Assembly: GCF_032586175.1 (NCBI RefSeq) | Contig: NZ_JAWHTE010000001.1 | Coordinates: forward strand, 1 to 64,000 | Reading direction: 5' to 3' | Source of the DNA: Ovoidimarina sediminis | Lineage (GTDB): Bacteria > Pseudomonadota > Alphaproteobacteria > Rhodobacterales > Rhodobacteraceae | DNA: 64,000 bases | Part shown: positions 47,496 to 55,735 of the stretch, piece after piece | How the letters are laid out: each line of letters opens with the position of its first letter | Numbering within the stretch: position 1 is the stretch's first letter | The notes under the pieces: model-generated | Databases searched by the model: none | Told to the model about the DNA's origin: nothing | The model's input: the letters and a program-made list of their open reading frames with translations, nothing else | Position numbers and translations under genes: made by a program

Positions 47496-49286
47496 ATGGC
47501 AGAGGATGGCGGCGCGCGGGACAACTGGAAGGCCGAACCGGTCGAAGGGCCGCTTGATGAGGGGATCGGCTGGGGCTCAGACGTGCCCGCGGCGATGCTG
47601 CGCCGCCTCGGCGTGCCCTACATCGCCCTGACGCCAGGCGCGAGCTACCGGGGCTTCCACGACAGCCTCGTCAACCACCTCGGCAACGACCGGCCCGAGA
47701 TGCTGCTTTGCCTGCACGAGGAACACGCGGTCGCCATCGCGCATGGGTATGCCAAGGTCGCCGGCACCGCGATGACCGTCGCGCTTCATTCCAATGTCGG
47801 CCTGCTGCACGGCTCCATGGCGATGTTCAACGCCTGGGGCGATCGCGCACCGATGCTCATCCTCGGGGCGACCGGGCCGGTCGACGCGGCCCAGCGGCGG
47901 CCCTGGATCGACTGGCTGCACACCACGCTCGATCAGGGCGCGCTGACCCGTCACTTCACAAAGTGGGATGATCAGCCGGGCTCGCCCCAGGCCTGTATCG
48001 AGGCGATGGCCCGCGGCTGGAAGCTCACCAATGCCAGCCCCGCGGCCCCGGTCTACATCAATCTCGACGCGGGCTGGCAGGAGGCCCCGGTCGAGGGCGA
48101 CCTGACCTGGCCCGATGCCGCGCGTCATGCGCCTCCAGCCCCGCCCCGGCCAGACCCGGACCTGATCGAAAAGGCCGCGCATCTTCTCGATGGCGCGACG
48201 CACCCGGTGATCCTCTTCGGGCGCGGCCTGCGCACGGAAGAGGCCATGGCGGCGCGCGTGGCCCTCGCTGAACGCACCGGCGCGGCGATGCTGTCGGATC
48301 TCAAGGCCGGCACCATGGTGCCGGGCGATCACCCGAACCATGCGGGGCCGCCGATCAACAAGCTCAACCCGATGGCGGCAGAGGTCCTGACCCGGACCGA
48401 CGTGATCCTGAGCCTCGGCTGGATCGACCTGGGCGGCATCCTGAAGCAGGCCTTCGGCGACGGCCCGGTACCGGCGAAGGTGATCCACGCAGGCGACGAC
48501 AGCCATCTGCACCGCGGCTGGGGACAGGAACATTTCGGCCTCCCGCCCGTCGATATCGAATTTCTCTGCCCCGCCGATCCGGTGGTGGCGGATCTTCTCG
48601 CGGCCCTGCCCGGCCCGGCGAAACCCGCGCCCGCCCTGCCGCCCGCCCCGGCGCCCAAGCCCGCGGCGGGCGACGCGCTCACCATGCGCGATGTGGCCGC
48701 GGCGCTGAAGGCCGAACTCGGCGACACGCCCGTCACCTTCCCCGCCCTGTCCCGCAGCTGGCCCCACGATCTCTGGCCGCAACGCAGCCCGCTCGATTTC
48801 CTCGGCAAGGATGGCGGGGGCGGCATCGGCTCGGGCCCCGGCCTCGCCGTCGGGGCCGCACTCGCCCTGAAGGGCTCGGGCCGGCACGTCGTCGCGACGC
48901 TCGGGGACGGCGACACGCTGATGGGCATCACCGCGCTCTGGACGGCGGCGAAGTACCGGCTGCCCCTGCTGATCGTCGTCGGCAACAACCGCTCGTATTT
49001 CAACGACGAACTGCACCAGGAAGCCGTGGCCCGCCGCCGCGGCCGCAACGAGGCGAACGCCTGGGTGGGCCAGCGGCTCGACGATCCCGCCCCCGACATC
49101 GCCATGCTCGCCCGCGGCCAGGGCGTCGACGCGACCGGCCCGATCAAGACGCAGGCCGGTCTCGGCGCGGCTGTCAGAGAGGCGGCGGCCACGCTTCGCG
49201 ACGGACGCCCCTACCTCATCGATGTCTGGATCGATCCGCGACAGGGCCGCGAGCAGGCGGTCCGCCGCGCCACGAAGGGCGGCTGA
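47496..49286 (+). CDS. Thiamine-pyrophosphate-dependent enzyme (2-oxoacid decarboxylase/lyase type), copy 2
   Basis: This is a 596-residue ThDP enzyme, paralogue of 16677-18431. It shares the TPGASYRGFHDSLVNH block, the activating Glu near residue 74 in LHEEHAVAIAHGYAK, LGATGPVDAAQRR, and the PP site LGDGDTLMG ... GNNRSYFN (from about 468). Here the canonical G-D-G is intact, whereas copy 1 reads P-D-G-D. A Pro/Ala-rich linker (about 375-395) joins the middle and C-terminal domains. The start follows AAGGGGAGGACC. Divergent from bicupin 2. Confidence 0.88.
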   Translation: MAEDGGARDNWKAEPVEGPLDEGIGWGSDVPAAMLRRLGVPYIALTPGASYRGFHDSLVNHLGNDRPEMLLCLHEEHAVAIAHGYAKVAGTAMTVALHSNVGLLHGSMAMFNAWGDRAPMLILGATGPVDAAQRRPWIDWLHTTLDQGALTRHFTKWDDQPGSPQACIEAMARGWKLTNASPAAPVYINLDAGWQEAPVEGDLTWPDAARHAPPAPPRPDPDLIEKAAHLLDGATHPVILFGRGLRTEEAMAARVALAERTGAAMLSDLKAGTMVPGDHPNHAGPPINKLNPMAAEVLTRTDVILSLGWIDLGGILKQAFGDGPVPAKVIHAGDDSHLHRGWGQEHFGLPPVDIEFLCPADPVVADLLAALPGPAKPAPALPPAPAPKPAAGDALTMRDVAAALKAELGDTPVTFPALSRSWPHDLWPQRSPLDFLGKDGGGGIGSGPGLAVGAALALKGSGRHVVATLGDGDTLMGITALWTAAKYRLPLLIVVGNNRSYFNDELHQEAVARRRGRNEANAWVGQRLDDPAPDIAMLARGQGVDATGPIKTQAGLGAAVREAAATLRDGRPYLIDVWIDPRQGREQAVRRATKGG

Positions 49287-49295
49287 AACGCCGCC

Positions 49296-49841
49296 CTATC
49301 CGAAATCCCGGAAGCCCAGGAAGTAGCGGATGATCAGGCCCCGGTAGAGGCTGATATCGAAGATGAATTCGAAGACGCCCCAGATGAACAGCGTCACCCC
49401 GGCCGCCGTCAGAACCGTCAGCATCCACTCCTCGCCCGCCAGCATCCGCATCAGGATCACGCAGAACAGGAAAACGCCGGCATAGTGGCCGAGAACGAGG
49501 ATCATCAGGACCATCCCGACCATCCAGGTCGATATCCCCAGAACCTTGTTGAAATTCCCCACCTGCCCGCCGAACGCCTTGGCAATCCGCGCCCGCGGGT
49601 CGAACCCCTCGCGCACCCGCCACAGCCGCCGCGCATGGATCGCGATCAGGATCAGAAGCGGCACCATGATGACGAAGGGCGTCCGCGACGACACCAGCTT
49701 GTAGGTCAGCGCCTCGAAGAACGCGGCCACCGTGACCACGGCGATGAAGGCCAGGAAACAGATCTCCAGCGCGAACATGTTGCCATGCCGCGTCTTGGCC
49801 GCCTCCGCGGCCTCCGGGGTGGTTTCGGGATCACTTGGCAC
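49296..49841 (-). CDS. tctB: Tripartite tricarboxylate transporter small subunit TctB (third system)
   Basis: This is a 181-residue TctB/DUF1468-type membrane protein with four helices and an N-terminal acidic lead. RRLWRVREGFDPRARIAKAFGG forms the cytoplasmic loop. The gene overlaps the end of tctA by 11 nt, the same arrangement as in the first Tct operon. Last gene of the unit, convergent with the ThDP gene. Confidence 0.85.
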   Translation of the reverse strand: MPSDPETTPEAAEAAKTRHGNMFALEICFLAFIAVVTVAAFFEALTYKLVSSRTPFVIMVPLLILIAIHARRLWRVREGFDPRARIAKAFGGQVGNFNKVLGISTWMVGMVLMILVLGHYAGVFLFCVILMRMLAGEEWMLTVLTAAGVTLFIWGVFEFIFDISLYRGLIIRYFLGFRDFG

Positions 49842-51345
49842 CGGGGATCACCTTCTTCTTGTCGCGCACGATCACCCAGATGTTCCACGCGAGGAACGCC
49901 ACGGTGATCAGCATCAGGACGAGCGGAATGGGCTGCATCACGAAGAACGGCCCGTCGAGCAGCAGCGCGAGGTACAGGTTCTTCTCCACCGCGAAGCCAA
50001 GCACGAAGCCGATCAGAAGCGCGGCGCGCGAGTAGTTCAGCACCTTCATCACGTAGCCTAGGATGCCGAATACCACCGCAACCCCGATATCGAAGATCGC
50101 GCGTTCGCCGGCGAAGGCCCCCGTGGCGATCACCGCCATCAGGACAGGCACCATCACCGAGGCCCGGATCGACGTTGCCCGGCTCAGCGGGTTGACGAGG
50201 AACATGCCCACGATCGTGCCGATCAGGTTGCCGATGATGATGGTGAAGATCATCACGAATATGATGTCGACATTCTGGTTCAGCATCTGCGGCCCGGTAT
50301 CGAGGCCGAGGATGAAAAGCCCCGACAGAAGGATCGCCATCGAGGACGAGCCGGGAATGCCGAAGGCGATGGTCGAGGCAAGCGCCCCACCCTCCACCGC
50401 GTCATTCGACGCCTCGGGCCCGATCACGCCCTTCACGTTGCCCGTGCCGAAGGTGTCCCGGTCGGGCGAGGATTGCTTGGCATGGCCATAGGCCACGAAC
50501 GAGGCCGGGGCAGACCCCAGCCCGGGAATAAGCCCCATGGTCGTTCCGATCGCCGAACAGCGCATCACCAGCCACCAGTGCTTGAACGCCAGCCCGATGC
50601 CCTTGAAGATCTGAAACTGCGTGTCCTTGGCCGACAGCGCCTTCGGCACATCCCGCGCCAGCGACCCGCCGCGCACCCAGAGGTCGATCATCTCCGCCAC
50701 CGCGAAGAGGCCAAGGATCACGGGCACAAGCTGCAACCCGTCGGCCAGCCGGTCGGATCCCAGCGTGAAGCGGTGCGTGTTCGTCACGTTGTCCACGCCG
50801 ATCATCGCCAGCAGAAGGCCCAGAAGCGCGGCGATCAGGCTGCGCGTCATGTCCTCTTTTCCGAGAACGGCCACGAATGTCAGCGCAAGAAAGGCCAGCA
50901 CGAACACTTCGGGCGGGCCGAAGAACAGCACCACCTCCCGAAGCACCGGGATCAGCAGCCCCAGTACCACCGCCCCGAATGTCGCGCCCAGGAAGCAGGC
51001 GGCCATCGCCGCGCCCACGGCGATCCCCGCCTCGCCCTTGTCGCGCATCGGCGGCCCGTCAAGAAGCGTCGCCGCGTTCTGCCCCGTGCCCGGCGTGGAA
51101 AACAGGATCGCGGTCAGCCCGCCGCCCTGCGCCACGGTCGCATGGGCGCCCAGGATGAAGGCAATGCCCGCGGCGGGTTCCATCTGGTAGAGGAACGTCA
51201 CCGCCATCGCCATGGCGAAATGGCCCGAAAGCCCCGGGATCACCCCGATGATCAGGCCGAAGATCGACCCGACGAAAAGATAGGGAAACACCGCCCAGCT
51301 GATCGACTGCGCGAAGCCGCTGATCATCCCCTCGATGACTGTCAT
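49831..51345 (-). CDS. tctA: Tripartite tricarboxylate transporter large permease TctA (third copy)
   Basis: This is a 504-residue TctA permease with GVIPGLSGHFAMAMAVTFLYQM, FSTPGTGQNAATLLDGPPMRDKG and LIPGLGSAPASFVAYGHAKQ, the family blocks. Serine replaces the usual second Gly of GLGG in the first block. It lies after tctC across a gap with a strong terminator, and is coupled to tctB. Confidence 0.95.
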   Translation of the reverse strand: MTVIEGMISGFAQSISWAVFPYLFVGSIFGLIIGVIPGLSGHFAMAMAVTFLYQMEPAAGIAFILGAHATVAQGGGLTAILFSTPGTGQNAATLLDGPPMRDKGEAGIAVGAAMAACFLGATFGAVVLGLLIPVLREVVLFFGPPEVFVLAFLALTFVAVLGKEDMTRSLIAALLGLLLAMIGVDNVTNTHRFTLGSDRLADGLQLVPVILGLFAVAEMIDLWVRGGSLARDVPKALSAKDTQFQIFKGIGLAFKHWWLVMRCSAIGTTMGLIPGLGSAPASFVAYGHAKQSSPDRDTFGTGNVKGVIGPEASNDAVEGGALASTIAFGIPGSSSMAILLSGLFILGLDTGPQMLNQNVDIIFVMIFTIIIGNLIGTIVGMFLVNPLSRATSIRASVMVPVLMAVIATGAFAGERAIFDIGVAVVFGILGYVMKVLNYSRAALLIGFVLGFAVEKNLYLALLLDGPFFVMQPIPLVLMLITVAFLAWNIWVIVRDKKKVIPGAK

Positions 51346-51365
51346 GTGAAAGCGCCCTGCCCCTC

Positions 51366-51394
51366 AAAAACCCCCGCCGGTCGCCCGGCGGGGG
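51366..51394 (-). terminator. Attenuating terminator between tctC and tctA
   Basis: On the minus strand, CCCCCGCCGG pairs with CCGGCGGGGG over a 4-nt loop and is followed by TTTTT: a full intrinsic terminator placed inside the operon just after the binding-protein gene. It should let TctC be made in excess over the membrane subunits. Confidence 0.85.
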
Positions 51395-51416
51395 CAGTGA
51401 TGCTTTCGAAGTGCCG

Positions 51417-52451
51417 TCAGATCTCGCCGCGGATCGCGCGGACGAACAGCGCTTCGATATCCGGCTCAAGCTCGGTCGCGGCCTTGGCGATCTCGGACAT
51501 CTCCTCGCCCGAGGCGTAAAGAAGGTCGCGCCCGGCCTCTTCCATCTGGCTCACGAACTCAGCGTCGTTCATCGACGCAGCGAAGGCTTCCCGCAGGAAC
51601 GCAAGCCGGTCTTCCGGAATGCCCGGAGGCGCGGCCACCGGGCGGCCCACAGCGTTCAGCGCTTCCCAGCTTCTCAGGATCTTCGTCGCCCGCTCGGGAT
51701 TCTCGGTGGTCTTGGCGACATCATAGATCGACGGCGCGCCGCCAAGCTCGGGCCGGTCTTCCTTCTCGGCATGTAGGATCACCTTGTGATCGCCCGATTC
51801 GATGCCCTTCAGCGCCGATCCGAGGGAGCCCCACATCGCCTGCACATCGCCCCTCAGCATCGCGGTCCGGATGTCGCCCGACCGGTCGAAGCCGTGCACC
51901 ACGCGCTGGTCGATCCCGAAGGCGTCACCGATGATCACGGCGTCCACATAGGTCGAGCCGCCAAGCCCGGTCGCGCCCACGATCTCGGGACGGCCATTGT
52001 TCATCATGTCTTCGAAGCTCTCGATGCCCGACAGCGCGCTGACGACCATCACGCGGGGGTCAGCCACCATCCGGCCAAGATATTCGTACTGGCCCACCTT
52101 GTAGTTGGCGCCCTCGATCTGGGCCAGCTGGTTCGTCACCATCGCCGACCCGTTGATGATGCCGATATAGGTGCCGTCATTCGGAGAGTTGAAGATCTCC
52201 ACCGCGCCCTTCATGCCGCCCGATCCGGGCATGTTCACGATATCGACGCGCGCGCCCGTGTACTTCTCGAAATAGGGCGCGAGCATGCGGCTGTATTCGT
52301 CATACCCTCCACCGGGATCGTAGGGCACGATCCACTTGATCACGTTGTCCTTGTAGAACTCCGCCGCCGACTGGGCCGACGCGGCACTGCCGAGGCCAAG
52401 CGCGGCAAGCCCCGCGGCTGCGGCGACGGTCTTCAGAAACGTTCTTCTCAT
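51417..52451 (-). CDS. tctC: Tripartite tricarboxylate transporter periplasmic binding protein TctC (third system)
   Basis: This is a 344-residue TctC/Bug protein with a signal peptide of possible Tat type (MRRTFLKTVAAAAGLAALG). The fold markers are IVPYDPGGGYDEYSRMLAPYF and the DIVNMPGSGGMKGAVEIFN loop; GYDEYSR/GGYDAYGR links it to the first TctC more than to the second. The start at 52451 follows GGGAGGTATC. First gene of the third Tct operon, with operator site 8 about 200 nt upstream. The 235-nt leader holds no gene I can see. Confidence 0.93.
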   Translation of the reverse strand: MRRTFLKTVAAAAGLAALGLGSAASAQSAAEFYKDNVIKWIVPYDPGGGYDEYSRMLAPYFEKYTGARVDIVNMPGSGGMKGAVEIFNSPNDGTYIGIINGSAMVTNQLAQIEGANYKVGQYEYLGRMVADPRVMVVSALSGIESFEDMMNNGRPEIVGATGLGGSTYVDAVIIGDAFGIDQRVVHGFDRSGDIRTAMLRGDVQAMWGSLGSALKGIESGDHKVILHAEKEDRPELGGAPSIYDVAKTTENPERATKILRSWEALNAVGRPVAAPPGIPEDRLAFLREAFAASMNDAEFVSQMEEAGRDLLYASGEEMSEIAKAATELEPDIEALFVRAIRGEI

Positions 52452-52654
52452 GATACCTCCCGAGTGTTCATCGAATGTCCGGCCCGGGGCATCGGCTCGT
52501 CTTGGCGCCGGGGGCCCCGGTTGTCGCGGGGTCACTCTTTTCTGCCATTCGGCATTTCCCTGTCACACATGTCCTGGCAGCCGCCTCCCCGGCTCCGTCG
52601 GAAATGATGTCATGAAAGGCTAGGCGGAACGGGGCTTTCCGTCAATGGGACACG

Positions 52655-52671
52655 GTTCTGTATAAAGGAAC
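52655..52671. promoter_or_regulatory. 17-bp palindromic operator, site 8
   Basis: GTTCT-GTATAAA-GGAAC, one mismatch, 203 nt upstream of tctC of the third Tct system and just past the 3' end of the EamA gene. Confidence 0.6.
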
Positions 52672-52686
52672 GGTTACATCCGCGGC

Positions 52687-53586
52687 CTACCCCGCGGCCA
52701 CCAGGACAACGCCCGTAACGGCCAGCGCGGCAGACAGAAAAACCGGCAGGCCCGGCCGCTGCTCCGTGCCGAAGACAAGCCACGACAGGAACAGCGAAAA
52801 GAAGATCTCCAGGGAAGAGATCATCACGACCGTCGTCACCGGGGCATGGGCGAGCGCGGCGAACATCAGGATCTGGCCCACGGAAACGAGGATCGCCGAG
52901 AACAGGACCGGCCGGTCGATATTGCGGAACACGCCGCGGAACATCCCCCGGTAAACCGGCGAAACGAGGGCGAGCAGCGCGAAGGCCGCGAAGCCCGCAA
53001 GCGCGCTCACAAGCGTCCCGAGCGCCGGGGCGTCCACGAGGTCGAGCCCCGCCTTGCGGCCCACATAGGCCACCGCATAGGCCAGCGCCGCGGCGGCCCC
53101 GATCCCGTAGGCCAGGGGCGTCACGCTCGCCTGCGCCGCGTTGGCCCGCCGCAGGCTGTCGCTCACCAGAAGCGCAAACGCGCAGGCGATCGCCAGAAGT
53201 CCCCAGCCATCCAGGGCGGTGACGGGCTCGGCCAGGATCAGCGCGGCCAGCACCACCGAGAAGAACGGGTTAAGCCGCTTGACGGCAGAGGCCCGCGTCG
53301 GCCCCAGCCGCCGGATCGACGAAAAGACAAGCGACCGCCCGAACGCCATGGCGGACACGCCCGCGCCCGCGAAAAACGCAAGCCCCCACCACGTGTCCGG
53401 GCCCGTGGGGATCGGCGCGCGCCCGGCTTCCAGCACCAGGAACACCGCGGCCGAAAACCCGATCGTCACGATGACCGAGAACAGAACCCCCTTGTCACCG
53501 CGCGACCCCGACGTGGCGCTGACCGTGACGTTGAACAGCGCGAAGGCCAGCGCCGACAGAAGCGCCAGGATCTCACCCAGAAACAC
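52687..53586 (-). CDS. EamA/DMT-family transporter
   Basis: This is a 299-residue membrane protein with ten helices in two EamA repeats (FLGEILALLSALAFALFN start; VTTVVMISSLEIFFSLFLSWLVFG in the second repeat). The GTG at 53586 is chosen: GGGGAGGGG lies 5 nt upstream, and the longer frame is Arg/Trp-rich and antisense-like. It overlaps the end of the MFS gene by 14 nt, so it is translated in the same operon (class II aldolase, MFS, EamA). Role as exporter is inferred. Confidence 0.86.
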   Translation of the reverse strand: MFLGEILALLSALAFALFNVTVSATSGSRGDKGVLFSVIVTIGFSAAVFLVLEAGRAPIPTGPDTWWGLAFFAGAGVSAMAFGRSLVFSSIRRLGPTRASAVKRLNPFFSVVLAALILAEPVTALDGWGLLAIACAFALLVSDSLRRANAAQASVTPLAYGIGAAAALAYAVAYVGRKAGLDLVDAPALGTLVSALAGFAAFALLALVSPVYRGMFRGVFRNIDRPVLFSAILVSVGQILMFAALAHAPVTTVVMISSLEIFFSLFLSWLVFGTEQRPGLPVFLSAALAVTGVVLVAAG

Positions 53587-54838
53587 CCTGCCCCTCCCCT
53601 GCCCCGCGGCCCGGCGCGTCCAGCCGCCGGATCGCGGCAAGCTCGGGGAACAGCTTCCGCCAGAGCCCCGCCACCACCAGCGCGCCCGCGCCTCCGATGA
53701 ACACCGCCGCAACCGGCCCGATCAGCGCCGCCATCGTGCCCGCGCGAAACGCGCCCACCTCGTTCGACGCACCGATGAACACCTGGTTCACGGCATTCAC
53801 CCGCCCGCGCAGCTCATCCGGCGTCCAAAGCTGGATCAGCGTGCTGCGGACGTAGACGCTCACCATGTCCGCCGCCCCGATGCAGGCCAGCGCCACGATC
53901 GAGATCCAGACGATCTCCGACACCGCGAAGAGCGCCGTGAACGCCCCGAAGGCCGCCACGGCCACAAACATCGTCCGCCCCGCATTGTCGGTGATCGGCC
54001 GCGCGATCAGCCAGCCGCCGATCACGATCGCCCCGATCGCGGGGGCCGCGCGCAGAAGGCCAAGCCCCGTGGGCCCGATCTCCAGCACATCGCGGGCATA
54101 GACCGGCAACAGCGCCATCGCCCCGCCCAGAAGCACGGCGAACAGATCGAGCGAAATCGCCCCAAGCACCACCTTCGCCCGCCAGATATACCGGAAGCCC
54201 GCGCTCAGGGTTTCCAGCGTGGCGGGCGCCTTCGTGATCCGCTGCGCGGGTTTCGGGATCATCACGACCATCACGGCCGCAACACCGAACAGGCCAAGGC
54301 TCGCCCCATAGGCCGCCTCGGGCGCCAGCCCGTAAAGCAACCCGCCCGCCACGGGGCCACAGATCATCGCGAACTGGTTCGCGCTCGAATTCAGCGCCAC
54401 GGCCCCGGCAAGCCGCTCGGGTGGCACGAGATTGGCGATGATCGATTGCCGCGCGGGGTTGTAGAAGGCCCGCGCCGCCCCGAACAGCGCGATCAGCGCG
54501 AAGATCTGAAGCACCGGCGGGCTCCCGCTCCGCGCCAGAAGAAACAGTCCCGTCGCCACCAGCGCCATCACCGACAGGCAGATGCCCATGATCGCACGGC
54601 GCGGATAGCGATCCGCCACCGTGCCCGTCACCACGACCAGAAGCAGGGCGGGCAGAAACTGCGACAACCCGATCAGGCCGAGGTCGAGCGGATCGCGCGT
54701 CAGGTCATACACCTGCCAGCCCACGGCCACGGTCTGGATCTGCACGGCAAAGCCTGTCGCCAGCAGCGCGCCGAAATACCCCGAAAAGCCGGGATCGCGG
54801 AACGCGGCAAACCCGCCCCGGGCGGTGGGCTCCGTCAT
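53573..54838 (-). CDS. MFS transporter (EntS/multidrug exporter-like)
   Basis: This is a 421-residue major-facilitator protein with about 12 helices. The helix 2-3 loop motif reads GTVADRYPRR (D-R-x-x-R-R). The general layout matches the enterobactin exporter/MFS_3 group (FRDPGFSGYFGALLATGFAVQIQTVAVGWQVYDLT at the start). It begins 2 nt after the class II aldolase gene. Substrate unknown; export of an overflow intermediate or uptake of the growth substrate are both possible. Confidence 0.9.
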   Translation of the reverse strand: MTEPTARGGFAAFRDPGFSGYFGALLATGFAVQIQTVAVGWQVYDLTRDPLDLGLIGLSQFLPALLLVVVTGTVADRYPRRAIMGICLSVMALVATGLFLLARSGSPPVLQIFALIALFGAARAFYNPARQSIIANLVPPERLAGAVALNSSANQFAMICGPVAGGLLYGLAPEAAYGASLGLFGVAAVMVVMIPKPAQRITKAPATLETLSAGFRYIWRAKVVLGAISLDLFAVLLGGAMALLPVYARDVLEIGPTGLGLLRAAPAIGAIVIGGWLIARPITDNAGRTMFVAVAAFGAFTALFAVSEIVWISIVALACIGAADMVSVYVRSTLIQLWTPDELRGRVNAVNQVFIGASNEVGAFRAGTMAALIGPVAAVFIGGAGALVVAGLWRKLFPELAAIRRLDAPGRGAGEGQGVSG

Positions 54839-54840
54839 GC

Positions 54841-55575
54841 TCAGGGCACGGGGGCGTCACCGGCCATCCCGGCCCGCCGCGCCCAGTATTGCCAGGTCCG
54901 GTCATAGCCCTCGCCGGGCTTCGCATCGCCTAGCCGCGACTGGATCAGGTCGATCTCGCCATCGGAGAGGAACTTCACCGGCCCCAGCTGCATCGCCGCC
55001 GCCTGAAGCTGCGCGTTCACGTCGAGATAGACGGCGGTATAGACGGCCTCGCGGATCGACCGCCCGACCACGGTCGAGCCGTGCCCCCGCATCAGCGCCG
55101 CGCGCCCTGCGCCCAGGGTGCCCGCGAAATCCCGGCCCATGTCGTTGCTTGAAATCAGAAGGTTGGTATCCCCGAACCCATCCGCCGCGTCCCAGACGGG
55201 GATGTCCTTCCCCAGCACCCCGCAGGAATGCAGAAGCGGCCGGATCGGCACATCCGTGATCCCGAACGGGATCACACCCCGCGAATGCGAATGGACGACC
55301 GAATTCACATCCGGCCGCGCCTCGAAAAGCGTGCCGTGGATGAAGCGCTCCAGAAACGGCTTCCGGTCATCCGACACCGCCGTGCCGTCCAGCGTGAACT
55401 CCATGATGTCGTCCCGCGTCACCAGTTCCGGCGCCACGGCGCGGGCCTGAAAGAACCGGCCGGGATCGTTCGGGTGCCGCACGCTGATATGCCCGAAGGC
55501 ATCGCAGATCCCCTCATGCGCCAGAATCCGGCTCGCCGTCACCAGATCGGACAGAAGCGTTTCGAGATCATCCAT
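54841..55575 (-). CDS. Class II aldolase/adducin family protein (third copy)
   Basis: This is a 244-residue paralogue of 7163-7903. It has FGHISVRHPNDPGRFFQARAVAP, the metal motif SVVHSHSRGVIPFGI and MRGHGSTVVG, plus AVYTAVYLDVNAQLQAAA. The start at 55575 follows AAGAGGAGGAGGGC. First gene of an operon with two exporters, divergent from the FAD hydroxylase, with operator site 9 between. Possible roles include decarboxylation of a dihydroxy-aromatic acid or an aldol step; not decidable here. Confidence 0.87.
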   Translation of the reverse strand: MDDLETLLSDLVTASRILAHEGICDAFGHISVRHPNDPGRFFQARAVAPELVTRDDIMEFTLDGTAVSDDRKPFLERFIHGTLFEARPDVNSVVHSHSRGVIPFGITDVPIRPLLHSCGVLGKDIPVWDAADGFGDTNLLISSNDMGRDFAGTLGAGRAALMRGHGSTVVGRSIREAVYTAVYLDVNAQLQAAAMQLGPVKFLSDGEIDLIQSRLGDAKPGEGYDRTWQYWARRAGMAGDAPVP

Positions 55576-55644
55576 GCCGCGCCCTCCTCCTCTTAAGCGT
55601 CACGCTATGGGCGTGGCGACCTCTGTCAAGCCATTCGGAACGTT

Positions 55645-55661
55645 GTTCCATATACCGGAAA
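55645..55661. promoter_or_regulatory. 17-bp palindromic operator, site 9
   Basis: GTTCC-ATATACC-GGAAA, one mismatch in the right arm. It is 74 nt upstream of the FAD hydroxylase and 69 nt upstream of the divergent class II aldolase operon. Confidence 0.65.
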
Positions 55662-55735
55662 CTTCGTCGTCACCGTTTTGACGCCTCCCCCCGCCGGCCT
55701 AATCTGCGCCCTGAACGCGAAGGGAGGGCGAAGAG

